Part shown: one piece after another, positions 21,449 to 33,904 of the stretch
Numbering within the stretch: the first letter of the stretch is position 1
How the letters are laid out: every line of letters begins with the position of its first letter
Origin: Theocolax elegans
Lineage: Eukaryota > Arthropoda > Insecta > Hymenoptera > Cerocephalidae
Direction: 5' to 3'
Length of the DNA stretch: 64,000 bases
Assembly (NCBI GenBank): GCA_026168455.1
Contig: CM047425.1
Location: 41,622,711 to 41,686,710, forward strand
Notes under the pieces: model-generated
Databases searched by the model: none
Told to the model about the DNA's origin: nothing
The model's input: only the letters and a program-made list of their open reading frames with translations
Program-made: the position numbers and the translations under genes

Positions 21449-21744
21449 CCCTGTTTAAAAAAATACGTGATATATACGCGTGAAGTAATACGTAAAATAT
21501 TTTGTGTAGTTCCGTTCCAAATATATACGTGTAAAGTAAATGAAAAAAAATTCATTCTGTTAAATTTACATTTATTTTACGTGTTTATTTCACGGGTTTT
21601 ATACGAAATTTTTACGCTTTTTTTACGTATTTACCTTACGTGTTTTGTTCACGTGTTTTTTACACGTATATATTTGGAACGGAATTACACGTAATATTGT
21701 ACGTATCATCTCACGTGTATAAGCACGTGTTTTTTTCAACAGGG
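21449..21744. mobile_element. 296 bp CACTA-like MITE with CC target duplication
   Basis: Ends are CCCTGTTTAAAAAAATACGTG-like on the left (first bases CCCTGTTT) and, inverted on the right, CCCTGTTGAAAAAAACACGT. CC flanks the right side and a C-run the left. The interior repeats ACGTG/CACGT motifs and a pair AGTTCCGTTCCAAATATATA / its complement. No coding. Confidence 0.7.
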
Positions 21745-22504
21745 CCGATTGTAGCGGACTAGAAATTTTTATACTCATGGTTTTCATATAAAAATGGATT
21801 ATAGTGGAATTCGATTAGCTCTAATTATATGATTACATCAGACTAATAAGAGTTATAGGTGATAGGTAATTCTCGATCAGAACTGACTCTACAAGATTAA
21901 ACTTTAATCGAGTTTATAACTCCCGATCATAACCTACTGAAAATGTTTAGGCAGATTACATCTGACTATTGCGAAACGTGCGCAAATTCGAATTCTAGAT
22001 TAGAACCGACTATTGCGAATCGTGTGTAGATCCGAATTCTTGATTAGAACCAACTCGATTACACGGCAAATTAATCTGCGACAGCAACCGCTTACAAAGA
22101 GTCTACAATTGAACTGCTACGGACTATATAACTGTATAGAAGTTATAAAAAAACGTATTACTACCCATCACCATCTGATTCTTACCGATTCTATTGGACT
22201 TTATCAAATTGACGAATTCCCAATTGAAACCGATCTGAACAGCTATATCTACTAGTTTTTTACAGCTAATTTTTGCGGAAATAAAAGATCCACCTAAAAC
22301 TGATTTCATAATAATAATATCTCGCTATTAAAAACATTACAAACATTTTACCCGACATATTACGACGTAAACCAATTCTTTGTACTATTTCTTCTTTAAC
22401 AAGCTGTTAGAATCTGGTTTTGCCGTTTCAAGAATCGATATCTCAACCGATCATGAATTTTGTAATCGGTATTGTTGGGTTTTAACTAAGCATTTCCAGC
22501 AAGG

Positions 22505-23993
22505 CCTCCACCCTCTCCCTTCCATCAAAATGACATCCTGTTGTATAAGTCGGTAGTTCGCGGAAGCCACACTTAGTAGCAAAGATGTGCGTGTCGTAGA
22601 CAGCTCCTACGTGAGAACGAAATACCTCACGTATTTATCACGTCTAAGCGATCGGTCATCTACCGAGCGGTTACCGATCAACGAATTTTGATCGTTTCTT
22701 TTGCACTAACTTTGGGGATGGTTAACTGTACAAATCTTCCTCTTTGTTATTGTTATCAGAAACTATATTTATTGTCTACTTACTTAATAAATTAATTCGT
22801 CGAGAACGTCCATCTCGCCGACCAAGATAATCGACTCGTTCTTCGGGTAATTGTTCTGTCCGTCGAATGCCACCCTCTCTGATGTTTATCGTAATTGATC
22901 AACATTTGGACATAAGGCCCAACACATAATCTGAAAGCCAAATAATGTATTTCGTTTTGCTGACGAAATTACAGACAAAATGAGGAGATTTCTAGTCACA
23001 CAGTTGGATTTCTTTACCTAGGTAGGTAAATCAGCATAAATTGAGCCTTACGTTTCCTAGAATCTACACCGTAACAACTGGTGCTTAATACGTAGATTTA
23101 GGAGGCAGGACAAATATATCCCAACGAGTTTGATATTGTTATCTAATTATTAATAACTTAATCAATTAACAAGTAGGTAACTACTAACTAATAATGAGTT
23201 CAGAGGTCGTGTATGGAAATTTTTGGTATACTTTTGTACCTACCCAAGACAAAATTTGTTCGTTGCCAAATTTAATTGTTATAAGCAATAACAATTTTTT
23301 CTTAAATAATCAATTATAATTTTTATTTTCTTCTCTTAGTACGATAATAGTCGATATAGTACTAGGTTGCAATCTTATTGGTTCAAAAGAAATTCAATTG
23401 GTTATTCAATCGAATTCGATAAATCGACCAACCATTTGAGATTTGAACACCCGAGATCCAAACCAAATAACGAGTATCACCTAAAGCTACGGAAATGCGA
23501 CACTACCCAGTGAAAATTTTTCGGTAACAAGTAAACTGTGATAAACGTATGGTTTAACTGAATTTGGTTTGCACAAATCTTGGAAGCTAATAATCTAGCT
23601 CAGACCTTTACAAAATATATTGTAGGTTAAACCATTGTAAGAGGTCAAGAACACGGTAACTTAATTTATTCAATTTATATATTTACTAATTTATATGTTA
23701 GTTATAATAAAGTACCGTTAAGTCAGTGAAAAGAAAGAGCCAGTCAGCATTTAGTTAAAAATTGAATGTGATATTCATTATTAATAAATTAACTTAAATA
23801 TTTTGCTTTTCTTAGTAGAGTAAGGCGATACTTACTCTTATCATCCAGTTTTATGTTTTACCGATTAAAGGTAACGCAGATATATATGGTACCAAGGGAG
23901 AACGCTGCGGTTAGGGACAACCTGCACAGGAGTCATACGGTACTGAGGAGAAGAGGACAAGCCTGGGTTAAAACTGGGTGAAAAAGCTATTCA
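22505..23993. other. no gene assigned
   Basis: GC-moderate to 22960, then AT-rich. At 23886-23983 a 33-codon frame (MVPRENAAVRDNLHRSHTVL...) is open just upstream of the 209 bp repeat, but it is too short to name. I see nothing else. Confidence 0.35.
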
Positions 23994-24119
23994 ATATTAA
24001 CAATAAATAATTTTTTTTAAATAATGTATAACCAAGCTAATAAGCCCAGTCATCTCAATGCTACTTAAGCTGGGTAAAGTGTCGGGAAACGCTACATACA
24101 CGCGACTTTAAGACACATA
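23994..24119. repeat. 209 bp repeat, left part of split copy
   Basis: Matches 14082-14212 and stops exactly at GACACATA, where the CACTA terminus starts. The rest of the repeat is found at 48696. Confidence 0.9.
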
Positions 24120-25910
24120 CACTGAGAAAAGTAATTCTTTCATTCAAAGAAACCATTTCTTTGGTAGAGCAAAGTATTATTTCTTTTGTAGCAAATATCG
24201 ATTTCTTAATAGTTAAGAAATATTCCTTCATAATTACAAACTTTTTTTTGTAAAAGAAGATTTTTCATTATCTTATACTAACTAAGAACTACATATTTCT
24301 TAACAGTTAGAGAATATGACTTTAAGAAAATAATCATATTTAGTGCAAAAAATATTAAAACCTTTATTTTAATAAGTAAATTTAAAATTAAATACGTTAT
24401 TTATAAAATAAAGTATATTAAAAATTAGTGAGAAAGTTTTTTTCAAACCTTAAAACGTTGATACACATATCGCGTATAAGTGTAAGTCACATAAGGTATA
24501 TATACGTATATCTAACCTTCGCGGAGGTCGCTCGCTGCTCACCGTTGTAGCGCCGTTGCTCCTTGTATACATACATGATACATAACGACGCAGTTTCGTA
24601 CGCACCGGCCGGCATTTTAGCAACGCAGTATCGCACAATTCCGCCCATGTTGAAAAACCTTATAAAATCCGATAAAATAATGGCTCATTGTATCGGGGTG
24701 TCGATAAAAATTTTATAGTACAATATAGGGCGATTTCTTTTTTATCGGTACCTATAATGAATTCCCCACAGCTACGAATCACAAGTTCCGAAATTTAGTA
24801 TTTATAAGTTTTACCAGGTAAAAGATATATCAGTTTCTATGAAACTATTAAACTTATAGGCTTTTATAGAGATATTCTCATATAATTATTTATAGAAATC
24901 TATTCACTTTACCAATATGAATTCAGAATCGGCATATATCGTAATAAATTGATTGAAAAATTATAAGCCTGTATAGATGTTTTACTACATGAATTACACA
25001 AGTACATCCAAGAAAATATTAATCGGGTTCTATAATAAAACAAATGACTTTGAAAAGGTTATGATTCATACAAATTTCCCGATAAAAATTTTAATAAGCA
25101 CTTATCATGGAATTACTGTATATGTTTATGTCTTTTTTTGCTTTCTAATGGTTTATAATTCGAGTCTATAAGGTATTCCGGGTGAAAAAATCTCATACCA
25201 TACTATACAATAAATGCCTATAGTATTTTATAAGATAAACCTCACAAAAGAAAAAAACATTTTATAATACAATATGCTGATCAACAAAATAAATGGGCGG
25301 TTCGTTTACCGGATCGTATGAGCTGAGACATCCATAAAAACAATCTTAATCAAATCGCTAATCCCATTCTACCAGGCAATCCCGTATTTATTATTTATAA
25401 CAAATAGGCATGTATCCGGTTTTCGAATGTTTGACGTATTTATAAGGTTTTACGAGGTTCGACGCATGTAAGAGGCAGACGGCCTATCGGGTGTATCGGC
25501 TGCGCCAACAATAATACGAATTACATAAGTATACTTGCAGCGATACTCGTGTGACACTTTCATGTATCCTTAGTTTCGTAACCTTTAGTTATAAATGTTT
25601 TTCATTGTTATTCTTCATGCATATAAAGATAGAATTTTCTATGATATACTACTAGTAAACATGAAAGAAATATTAAATTTATTTTATATAAACTTATCCA
25701 ATATAATAATTCTTTTCTTTTCAGGCATCAAATCGAACTCAATTACATGTTAATTTTTAGTATATTTTCAAATACAAAGAATATTCTTCCTCCAACGACA
25801 AAACAGATCTGGAAAACAAATAATTTTAATTCAATTTGAATGTGCTCTAAATTATAAAGCTAATTAATAGCAATAATTAATAGCTCTGAGTGAGTAATAT
25901 TTTACATATA

Positions 25911-25915
<5 letters not shown>

Positions 25916-25947
<32 letters not shown>

Positions 25948-26054
25948 ATAATATATAAATATTTCGCCGCCGCCGCCGCCACCGTGTCTAAGAATTCAGA
26001 ACTCAACATATATATATGTTTTATATATATGTGTCATATATATGTTATATATAT
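25916..26054. repeat. (TA)n and (CGC)n simple repeats
   Basis: A TA run, then CGCCGCCGCCGCCGCC, then more TA leading into the palindromic element. The match to the 62.7 kb copy ends here. Confidence 0.85.
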
Positions 26055-27049
26055 GGGGTATTCGACGTGAAGTGGTCCGACCAAAATTTTAAAATGCACC
26101 ATATTTTGGGTACATTTTGCAAATGTTTTTCAGAATACAGAAAAAAATTTTTAGGTACTGGAATCTATTTGCTCAAAAGTTATTCTAACCTCAAAAAGTG
26201 AATTTTTCCATATTTTTTTCAACACCAGCTGGGTTTACCGCTATATAACTCAAAATCTATCAACTTTTACTATAGAACATTATATGTAACATTAGTTGCT
26301 AATTATATCTAGAATTTATTCTTCTGGGTTAGAATTTCTAATCTCAAGGTCAATGTTACATAAACTACATGTCAATATTCAACTTGAAAAAAGTGCAAGT
26401 GCGCCACCTTTGATTTTTTCATCCAAAAGTCTAAAAGAAAGCTTGGAGCAATACCTTTCAAATGGTCTGTAGCATTTTTATGGCCTCCAATTCTGTAAAA
26501 AGTTATGACAATTTAAAGAAACACGAAATTTTTTTAAAAATTTAAATGGGAATTACCATGTTAATTTTTGTAAATTTTTTGTCTTTCTTTAAATTGTCAT
26601 AACTTTTTATAGAATTGGAGGCCATAAAAATGCTACAGACCATTTGAAAGGTATTGCTCCAAGCTTTCTTTTAGACTTTTGGATGAAAAAATCAAAGGTG
26701 GCGCACTTGCACTTTTTTTAAGTTGAATATTGACATGTAGTTTATGTAACATTGACCTTGAGATTAGAAATTCTAACCCAGAAGAATAAATTCTAGATAT
26801 AATTAGCAACGAATGTTACATATAATGTTCTATAGTAAAAGTTGATAGATTTTGAGTTATATAGCGGTAAACCCAGCTGGTGTTGAAAAAAATATGGAAA
26901 AATTCACTTTTTGAGGTTAGAATAACTTTTGAGCAAATAGATTCCAGTACCTAAAAATTTTTTTCTGTATTCTGAAAAACATTTGCAAAGTGTACCCAAA
27001 ATTTGGTGCATTTTAAAATTTTGATCGGACCACTTCACGTGGAACACTC
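26055..27049. mobile_element. palindromic element, GGGGTATTCC family, copy 2
   Basis: 995 bp. Begins GGGGTATTCGACGTGAAGTG and ends with the near-complement. Closely matches 4503-5499 along its whole length. TA-rich flanks. Non-coding. Confidence 0.85.
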
Positions 27050-27094
27050 TATATATATATATGTTATATATATGTTATATATATATATGTCATA

Positions 27095-27685
27095 ATGTTG
27101 ATATCAACATACCCAAAGAAAAATTTTAAAAGCTTCTTTAACTGACATCATTAAGTATACATCGGTTAGAAAAATGGATATTTGAGATGTAACCAAAAAA
27201 TTCGAACCTGCCACTGAAAAGTGTTGTCCATTTCGTTAGTGTTGAAGACATAACCTGAAAGAAAAAATTAAAAAAACCATAAAGCATCTGTGATTACATA
27301 TTAGAATATTAATTAACACATAATTAAACACATAGAATTTTCAATTTAAATAGAAAAAACTTATCTGATGCAGCGGTTCAAAATGAATCTTCATGTCTCG
27401 TATTTTCTATCCTGACATCGTTGTCCGGATTACGCCTTAATACGTACACCGATCGCGCAACGATGCTCTGTCAACTCGTTTACACACTAAACGGCGACTA
27501 TTTTTAATTTTTTTCTTTCAGGTTATGTCTTCAAGACTAACGAAATGGACAACGCTTTTCAGTGGCGGGTTCGAATTTTTTGGTTATATCTCAAATATCC
27601 ATTTTTCTAACCGATGTATATACTTACTGTTGTCAGTTAAAGAAGATTTTTAAAATTTTTCTTTGGGTATGTTGATATCAACATT
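27095..27685. mobile_element. 590 bp fold-back MITE ending ATGTTGATATCAACAT
   Basis: Arms of about 185 bp (27095-27280 and 27497-27685) are near-complementary, each starting with the self-complementary ATGTTGATATCAACAT followed by ACCCAAAGAAAAA. The loop of about 215 bp is not repeated elsewhere in the window. Non-coding. Confidence 0.75.
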
Positions 27686-27742
27686 ATATTACTTTATATA
27701 CTTGAACTTGATATCACGTTGATATTGAGTTCGGCTAAACTT

Positions 27743-28425
27743 ACAAGGGAAGTACATGACCTCCGGGAAACGGATCTCAACCTAACTTTGGTATGTTTTT
27801 TATAATATAAAAATATGAAGAAAGCCAAGTGATCTCTTGCCAATGGCCATTTTTACGGAAGTTATTCGACATTCAATAATAATAGCAGTAAAAATTACTT
27901 CCAATTCGGTCGCTTATAACTCGGAAACAAATAAAGATAAACAATCGAACCAAAAACCAGAAGAAAGTTGAGTTCAAGTAGATATGGTTTGAAAAAAAAA
28001 AGCTTAAATTGCTTAATTTGAAGCAAAGTTATGAAGAAAATAAAAAATTAAAGAAATTTGAACCAAAATTTAATATGAAAAATTTATTGTTTCTTTTGGC
28101 CTAATAATCTTCAATTTCTTATTTTCTTCATAACTTTGCTTTAAATTAAGCAATTTGAGCTTCTTTTTTTTCAAACCATATCTACTTGAACTCAACTTTC
28201 TTCTGGTTTTTGGTTCGATTGTTTATCTTTATTTGTTTCCGAGTTATAAGCAATCGAATTGGAAGTAATTTTTACTGCTATTATTATTGGATGTCGAATA
28301 ACCTCCGTAAAAGTGGCCATTGGCAAGAGATAACTTGGCTTTCTTCATATTTTTATATTATAAAAGACATACCAAAGTTAGGATGCGATCCGTTTCCCGG
28401 AGGTCATGTACTTCCCTTGTTAGTA
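27743..28425. mobile_element. 683 bp palindromic element, ACAAGGGAAG family, copy 2
   Basis: Matches 19964-20644 over its full length, with the central segment reversed. TAAACTT occurs at both flanks (27736-27742 and 28426-28432). Non-coding. Confidence 0.8.
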
Positions 28426-28629
28426 TAAACTTTATTTTAGTTGTCAGTAATTGTAACAAAACCTTATAAAAACTTTATATCAATTTCAGATGAACTTTTG
28501 ATACACTTTCGCCAAACTTGAACAGTCAGTTACATAAGTTCGGCTCAGTCTCGTTGGCCAACCCCATATCAAGTTTAGCCAAACCTAAATTTTATATAAA
28601 GTTCATATAAACTTTAATTTTTTACGCGT
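28426..28629. other. possible right end of another CACTA-like element
   Basis: The stretch ends TTTAATTTTTTACGCGTGG directly against the 290 bp repeat. On the minus strand this reads CCACGCGTAAAAAATTAAAG, resembling the CCCACGTAAAAAAAATT terminus at 59753. The left end was not found. Confidence 0.35.
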
Positions 28630-29229
28630 GGAAAAATCATTAATTATTTGAAATCCAGATACATGCCCATTCGTTGTAAATATAAAATACAGCAATACCT
28701 CATAAAATACGATAAACGAGTCAATAGCGGTTGCTTCTACGACAGGCGTAACCGCGATAAGATCCTGTAATCAAACCGCTCATTTATGTGACAATACTGA
28801 TTAAACCTTATAAACGAACCACATAGGTTGCTTGACAATATTAGAATATACCGGTAGATTCGGATAAATAATGCTCGACTTTATAGTGAAATGTCCTATT
28901 CAACCCGATAAATTGCAATCATGAAAAATCATTAATTATTTGAACTCCAGATACATGCCTAATTCGTTGTAAATAGAAAATACAGCAATACCTCATAAAA
29001 TACGATAAACGATTCAATAGCGGTTGCTTCTACGACAGGCGTAATCGATAAGATCCTGTAATCAAACCGCTCATTTATGTTATAATACTGATTAAACCTT
29101 ATAAACGAACCACATAGGTTGCTTGAGAATATTAGAATATACCGGTAGATTCGGATGAATAATGCTCGACTTTATAGTGAAATTTCCTATTCAACCCGAT
29201 AAATTGCAATCATGCAAAATCATTAATTA
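28630..29229 (-). repeat. two units of the 290 bp repeat, inverted orientation
   Basis: Reverse complement of the units at 58.6-61.3 kb (for example CAATAGCGGTTGCTTCTACG and ATATACCGGTAGATTCGGAT). It breaks off exactly at AATTA where the Helitron starts. Confidence 0.9.
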
Positions 29230-29611
29230 CTAGCCATATTACCTCGGTCGCTAACGCTCCCTCGGTTGAATTCCGCTTTTGAGGTTAAATGTTGATTATA
29301 AAGTGTAATACTTAAATCAGTTAATTATAAATATATTTTAAATGTTTTAAATATAATTATTTTACCTAATTTTGTAACTAATTTTTTATAACTTTTGTCA
29401 TGTGTTATAATCTGTTAATTAGAATTTATGATTGTATTATTAAAACAAAAAAAATTATAATATATATACAACTTATATTACCTTTACTCATCATGATATT
29501 TAACTATAAAATTTTATACTTGAATGTTGGTTAATTTTATTTTCTCTTTGCATTTACAGGCTTGACTGTCATATTATGAATGTAATATTAATCAATTGAC
29601 GAATGTAATAT

Positions 29612-30662
29612 CCCTGGTAGAAAATAAGGCATCAGTTATGGTCGGCTCGTCATCTATTGACCGTTTCAGGGTGGTCAGAAGATTAGACCAGAGTTTGATA
29701 CGGACTACGCTCTTTAAATTTATAACCTCAAAGATTGCCTTAATATTTCGTCATTAAACTAAATTTTAGCATTTTTGACTTTCTACGCGATTACAGTAAT
29801 AAAAATTAGACTATTTAAACTAACAAGGAAACTATTTGCTGATAATCCTCAAATCTCTTTTATTAGTGTTCGTATGCATAAATATCAGTTCATTACTACT
29901 TATATGCTATTCATCGATGAAGCTTAAATGACTTTTACTGTTGTTCGCATGCAAAAATTTTATTTTTAGGGAAACTGTACTTTGAACATGAGCATACACT
30001 TAAATTTATTTGATAAAGCTCAAATGATTTATTCTGGTATTCGTACACAAGAACAGGATTTCTGAAAAAAAAATTTTTTCAATTGTGACACTTTATTTCT
30101 ACAATTTTTTTCTATTTTTTTAACAAACTGTAAATATTAAAAAAAATTTATTTGTTAAAGTTGTTTTTTTAATTGAAAAAAAGTGCTTATTTAGATCAAT
30201 TAAGATTTAATTACTACATCCATATATGTTTCATATATACTTAAATACCTTCATATTTTGTTTATTTAGTTACAAACAATGTATTTGGAAGTAAATGTAA
30301 GATATGCTAGACAACTAATTATTATAGTATTTAAATTTTAACTTTAATGACTTTTTTGTAATCTTTCATTGTTAAAATAAATGTGAAACGCTATTTTTAA
30401 AAAGAATAACATTTTTTCTTATTTAGTTAAACAATTAATCAGACAAAAGTAAGTATAACTTATTTATATTCATTTATTATTTATATTCATATGAGTATAT
30501 TTCTAACCTCAAAATCATTCATTATACGCGTACGGTAAACTTATGGTGAAATTCCGTCGGGTGTAAGCGGGGTTTTTCACCAGAAACTACTCTATTTTCT
30601 GACCACTGACGATAAAATTGACAGACATTATGGTCAAACGTATGCTCAAATTTCTACCAGGG
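29612..30662. mobile_element. 1.05 kb CACTA-like element with AT target duplication
   Basis: Ends CCCTGGTAGAAAATAAGGCA (left) and, inverted, CCCTGGTAGAAATTTGAGCA (right). AT is present on both sides (29610-29611 and 30663-30664). Subterminal inverted similarity includes GTGGTCAGAA. The interior is AT-rich and non-coding. It is nested near the 3' end of the Helitron. Confidence 0.7.
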
Positions 30663-31641
30663 ATTATCTACAAGTTAAAAAAAATACAAATAAAATAGAG
30701 ATTAAAATATGCTAAAACAGTTGCAAAATTGTAAAGACACTTTTGAATAATATATGTTGCAAAATTATTATATGTATAAATTATTTAATTATTTAAATGC
30801 CTCGATATAATTATGTTCAAAATATGGCTGCATTAAAAATAAAATAGTACCACATATTGCAGATAATTTATTATTTGTAAAAATGGTGTTTTTTGCTAAT
30901 AATTTTGTTAATAAATGTCGCTAATAGCAGACAAATGATATTATTAATGTTTACAGTTATAAAAGTTATTAGTATTAAAATTGTAGTATAAAAAGTTTTA
31001 ATGTGATGTAAAAAATTTAGTAAATTGAATTAAAATTAATATTGTCTGAATTATGACGCTTGATTCAGACAATTAATTATTTTAAAAATTTATTTTCCTT
31101 AAATAATTTATATTAAAAATGTCGCTTAATGTAGACAATTACTATTTTAAAACATAAGTTTACGGAAGGAAATTATATAAAGAATATCGCTTAATGCAGA
31201 TAATTTATTATTTGAAAAAATAATTTTTTTTATGAGTAAATTATATAATGAATGTCGCTTGATACTTGAAAAAATAATTTTTTTATGAGTAAATTATATA
31301 ATGAATGTCGCCTTGATACACACATTACAAAAAAAATTTATTTATGACGTAATTCATATAAATAATGTTGCCTTAATCAGACAGTTTGATACTTTATACA
31401 TTTGTTCATTTTAATCAACTTTTTTTGTAACAACATTTTCAGTTGAAATTAATGACATTACTAATATTAAATTAATACTAAATTAAAAATTTAAAATCAA
31501 TTAATATTTTATTTTTTTTATTTTTGAGTTTTTTAATATCAAAAATGAAATTTTATTTAAATATTATTAATTATTTCAAACCACTTCAGAAAAACTACAT
31601 TAGTCGTATATATTATTGCAGTATCACTTAAATCGTTTTCA
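30663..31641. other. AT-rich Helitron interior, imperfect internal repeats
   Basis: A loosely repeated phrase (AAATTATATAATGAATGTCGCTT and variants with GACAATTTATTATTT) recurs every 60-100 bp between about 30830 and 31390. No gene. Confidence 0.5.
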
Positions 31642-33904
31642 TTACATTAAGTATTTCTCCTTCTGTATTGTGACTGTCATTGATGATTTTAAAAATTTTA
31701 TTTTCAAATTTTTTTCATCTTTAACCCTCGATAATGCTACATATAATTGACTATGACTAAATACAGGTTTTGGTAAATATAAACCTACTTTTTCAAATGA
31801 TTGACCTTGTGATTTGTAAATTGTCATAGCAAAACTTGGTCTAATAGGAAATTGTCGTCTTACCATATTAAAGGGAAGTTTATCCTTTGATGGACTTAAA
31901 TCTATTCTTGGAATCATTACGATTTGTCCTGAATTTTTGTCCTGTTATAATTTAACCACATATAGTATATTGTTTTAATTCGGTAATAAAGAGTCTGGTG
32001 CCATTACTTAAAGCTCCATTTAAATTCATATTCCTAAGTAACATAATGATCATTCCTTTCTTTAACACTCATTTATGGGGTGGTAAATCATTTGGCATTA
32101 AAGAATTTAAAAATTCAATCGTAATTGATTCGTCTAATTTATTATTTTCATTATTATTAAAACTATCGATGATCAAATATACTTTACTGTCACCTTTAAT
32201 TCTTTCAACAATTTCATTATTAATAGCTAAAACGTCATTATTTCTTGGAGAAAGTATAACTTTGTATTTAAGAGTAGATAAATCGTTGTTGTTTATTTTA
32301 TGTCCAAATATATTATCAATCGAATTATTAAAAGTAATAAATTCATTAGGAATTCTTGTTACTTTATTCTCAATTTCAAATTTTGTATCGTTTTTATTTT
32401 CTCCAATATCTAATATAATCACGTTTTAAACATACTATTTTGATTAATTAATCGTAAATAAATTATTATTTAAAGTTAACTTTTGGAATAAACGCCATAA
32501 CGAAGTACTTTTATCGCATTATTCTAGTATTTGAGTTCTGTTTCCATAACGAACTATAGGTAGTGTTTGTCGAAAATCACCAGATGTTACTAATATTTTA
32601 CCACCGAATGGTTTATTATTGCGACATAAATCTTTGACAAAAACTATCTGTAGTATCTAATGCATATTTTGAAGTCATTGATATTTCGTCCCAAATAATT
32701 AACTCAATATTTTTTAATATTTTACCTAATTTTGAATTGGAAGAAATATTACATGTTGATTGTTCATTTAAATTGAATGATAATTTGAATGTCGAATGTA
32801 TAGTTTTACCACCTATTAATAAATTTGCCGCAATACCTGTCCAAGCAACAGCTAACTCTGGCATTTTATTCAATTTCACAAATTTTATTATAGTATTTAA
32901 TAAATAACTTTTTCCACTACCACCAGGACCATCAATGAAATATAAATTGATTTTACTTTTATCGTTGAGGGCGTTTATTACAATATCAAATATTAGTTTT
33001 TGTTTAGTTGTTAAAGATTTTAGTAATATTTTTATTTCTTTAATTTCATTATTGATATCCTCAATAACATTCGAATCTAAGTAAATTTCATTATCAATTT
33101 TTGGTAGTTTAAATTGTTCCAATGTTAAATGGTGCATTGATAAAATGTTGTCAATAATTCTTAGAGCTTTTTGTTCTCCTAAACTTTCAGGTAATCTTGG
33201 GTCAAAAAAATGTTCTTTATATTTGTTATAAAGTTGCAATCCATCACAGTTGCAATCAAAAGATAGAATGAAAGCGAAAAGTTCACATAGTGCATGTGGA
33301 AATTAAAAGCAACATTTTTCTTGTAAACATTTATCCCATTCATTATCAGTAATGATTAAATCTCTCTTCATGCATGCTTCATAAAATGTATCATAAACAG
33401 TGCCATTAAGTGATCGTAAATCTTTAAATGATTCGGCACCACGTACATGTAGTAACAATAATCTAAGGAAAAATCGTTCTCTATCTTTAGGATTTACATG
33501 AAACATTCTTACTAATGTAGGTTTATTGAATTTTTTTCGTTGATTCCACACTTTCTTCATTTTATCGTAAACATAATATTGGGGCATTTCAGAATACAAA
33601 AATTGCTTTGCTTTTGCATCAGATTTATTTAATAAAAACCAACTTGTCAATGTTGTTGCATAATTTTTGTTAATTGATTTATGTTCAGATCCTTCTTGAA
33701 AATAAACATATTGTTGAACTTCAAGATGTAAAGCCAATCTATATATTGCATGTGACTGAGAGTGTTATTTGAATTCCTTCAAACGATAAATAGTCTCTGG
33801 CGGACAAACGTACCTCGTAGAAATATATTCCGAGATTTCATCATAATTTGTTATATTTTGTTTCTGCACCTTTTCAACTTCTACATTGTTAGTTTCCATA
33901 ACTT
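31642..33904 (-). pseudogene. Helitron helicase and C-terminal half of Rep-Hel protein
   Basis: Minus-strand blocks in order. 33904-33765: NYDEISEYISTRYVCPPETI. 33737-33303: EVQQYVYFQEGSEHK, TTLTSWFLLNKSDA, RFFLRLLLLHVRGAESFKDL. 33239-32616: PIF1-type helicase with Walker A GPGGSGKSYLL, then AWTGIAANLL and Walker B IIWDEISM. 32422-32069: mid-helicase (RIPNEFI, LSPRNNDVLAINN). 31917-31642: motif V-VI region [20 protein letters not shown] and [10 protein letters not shown]. The order and motifs are those of Helitron Rep-Hel proteins, which would nick and unwind DNA for rolling-circle transposition. Frameshifts and stops between blocks (about 31920-32060, 32430-32610, 33240-33300, 33740-33765) make it a pseudogene. 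Confidence 0.85.

Larger units (their letters stand above)
16152..22504. mobile_element. 6.35 kb CACTA-like element with CC target duplication
   Basis: The left end CCCTGTTGGAAATGCTCAGT matches the inverted right end (on the minus strand CCTTGCTGGAAATGCTTAGT), and CC flanks both sides. The subterminal regions (16152-16850 and 21760-22470) carry repeats of the type GTCGGTTCTAATC in opposite orientations, as expected of transposase-binding subterminal repeats in CACTA elements. There is no transposase, so it is non-autonomous. The interior is filled by later insertions: a LINE, a palindromic element and a 296 bp MITE. Superfamily assignment rests on termini, 2 bp duplication and subterminal repeats. 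Confidence 0.65.

Noticed and set aside
22473..23076. A TG...CA segment followed by TGGTGCTTAATACG, considered as an LTR with primer-binding site
   Set aside because: Its proposed start overlaps the right terminal repeat of the 16152-22504 element, no second copy exists, and no gag follows.
31998..32429. 143-codon plus-strand frame
   Set aside because: It is the antisense shadow of the Helitron helicase block on the minus strand.
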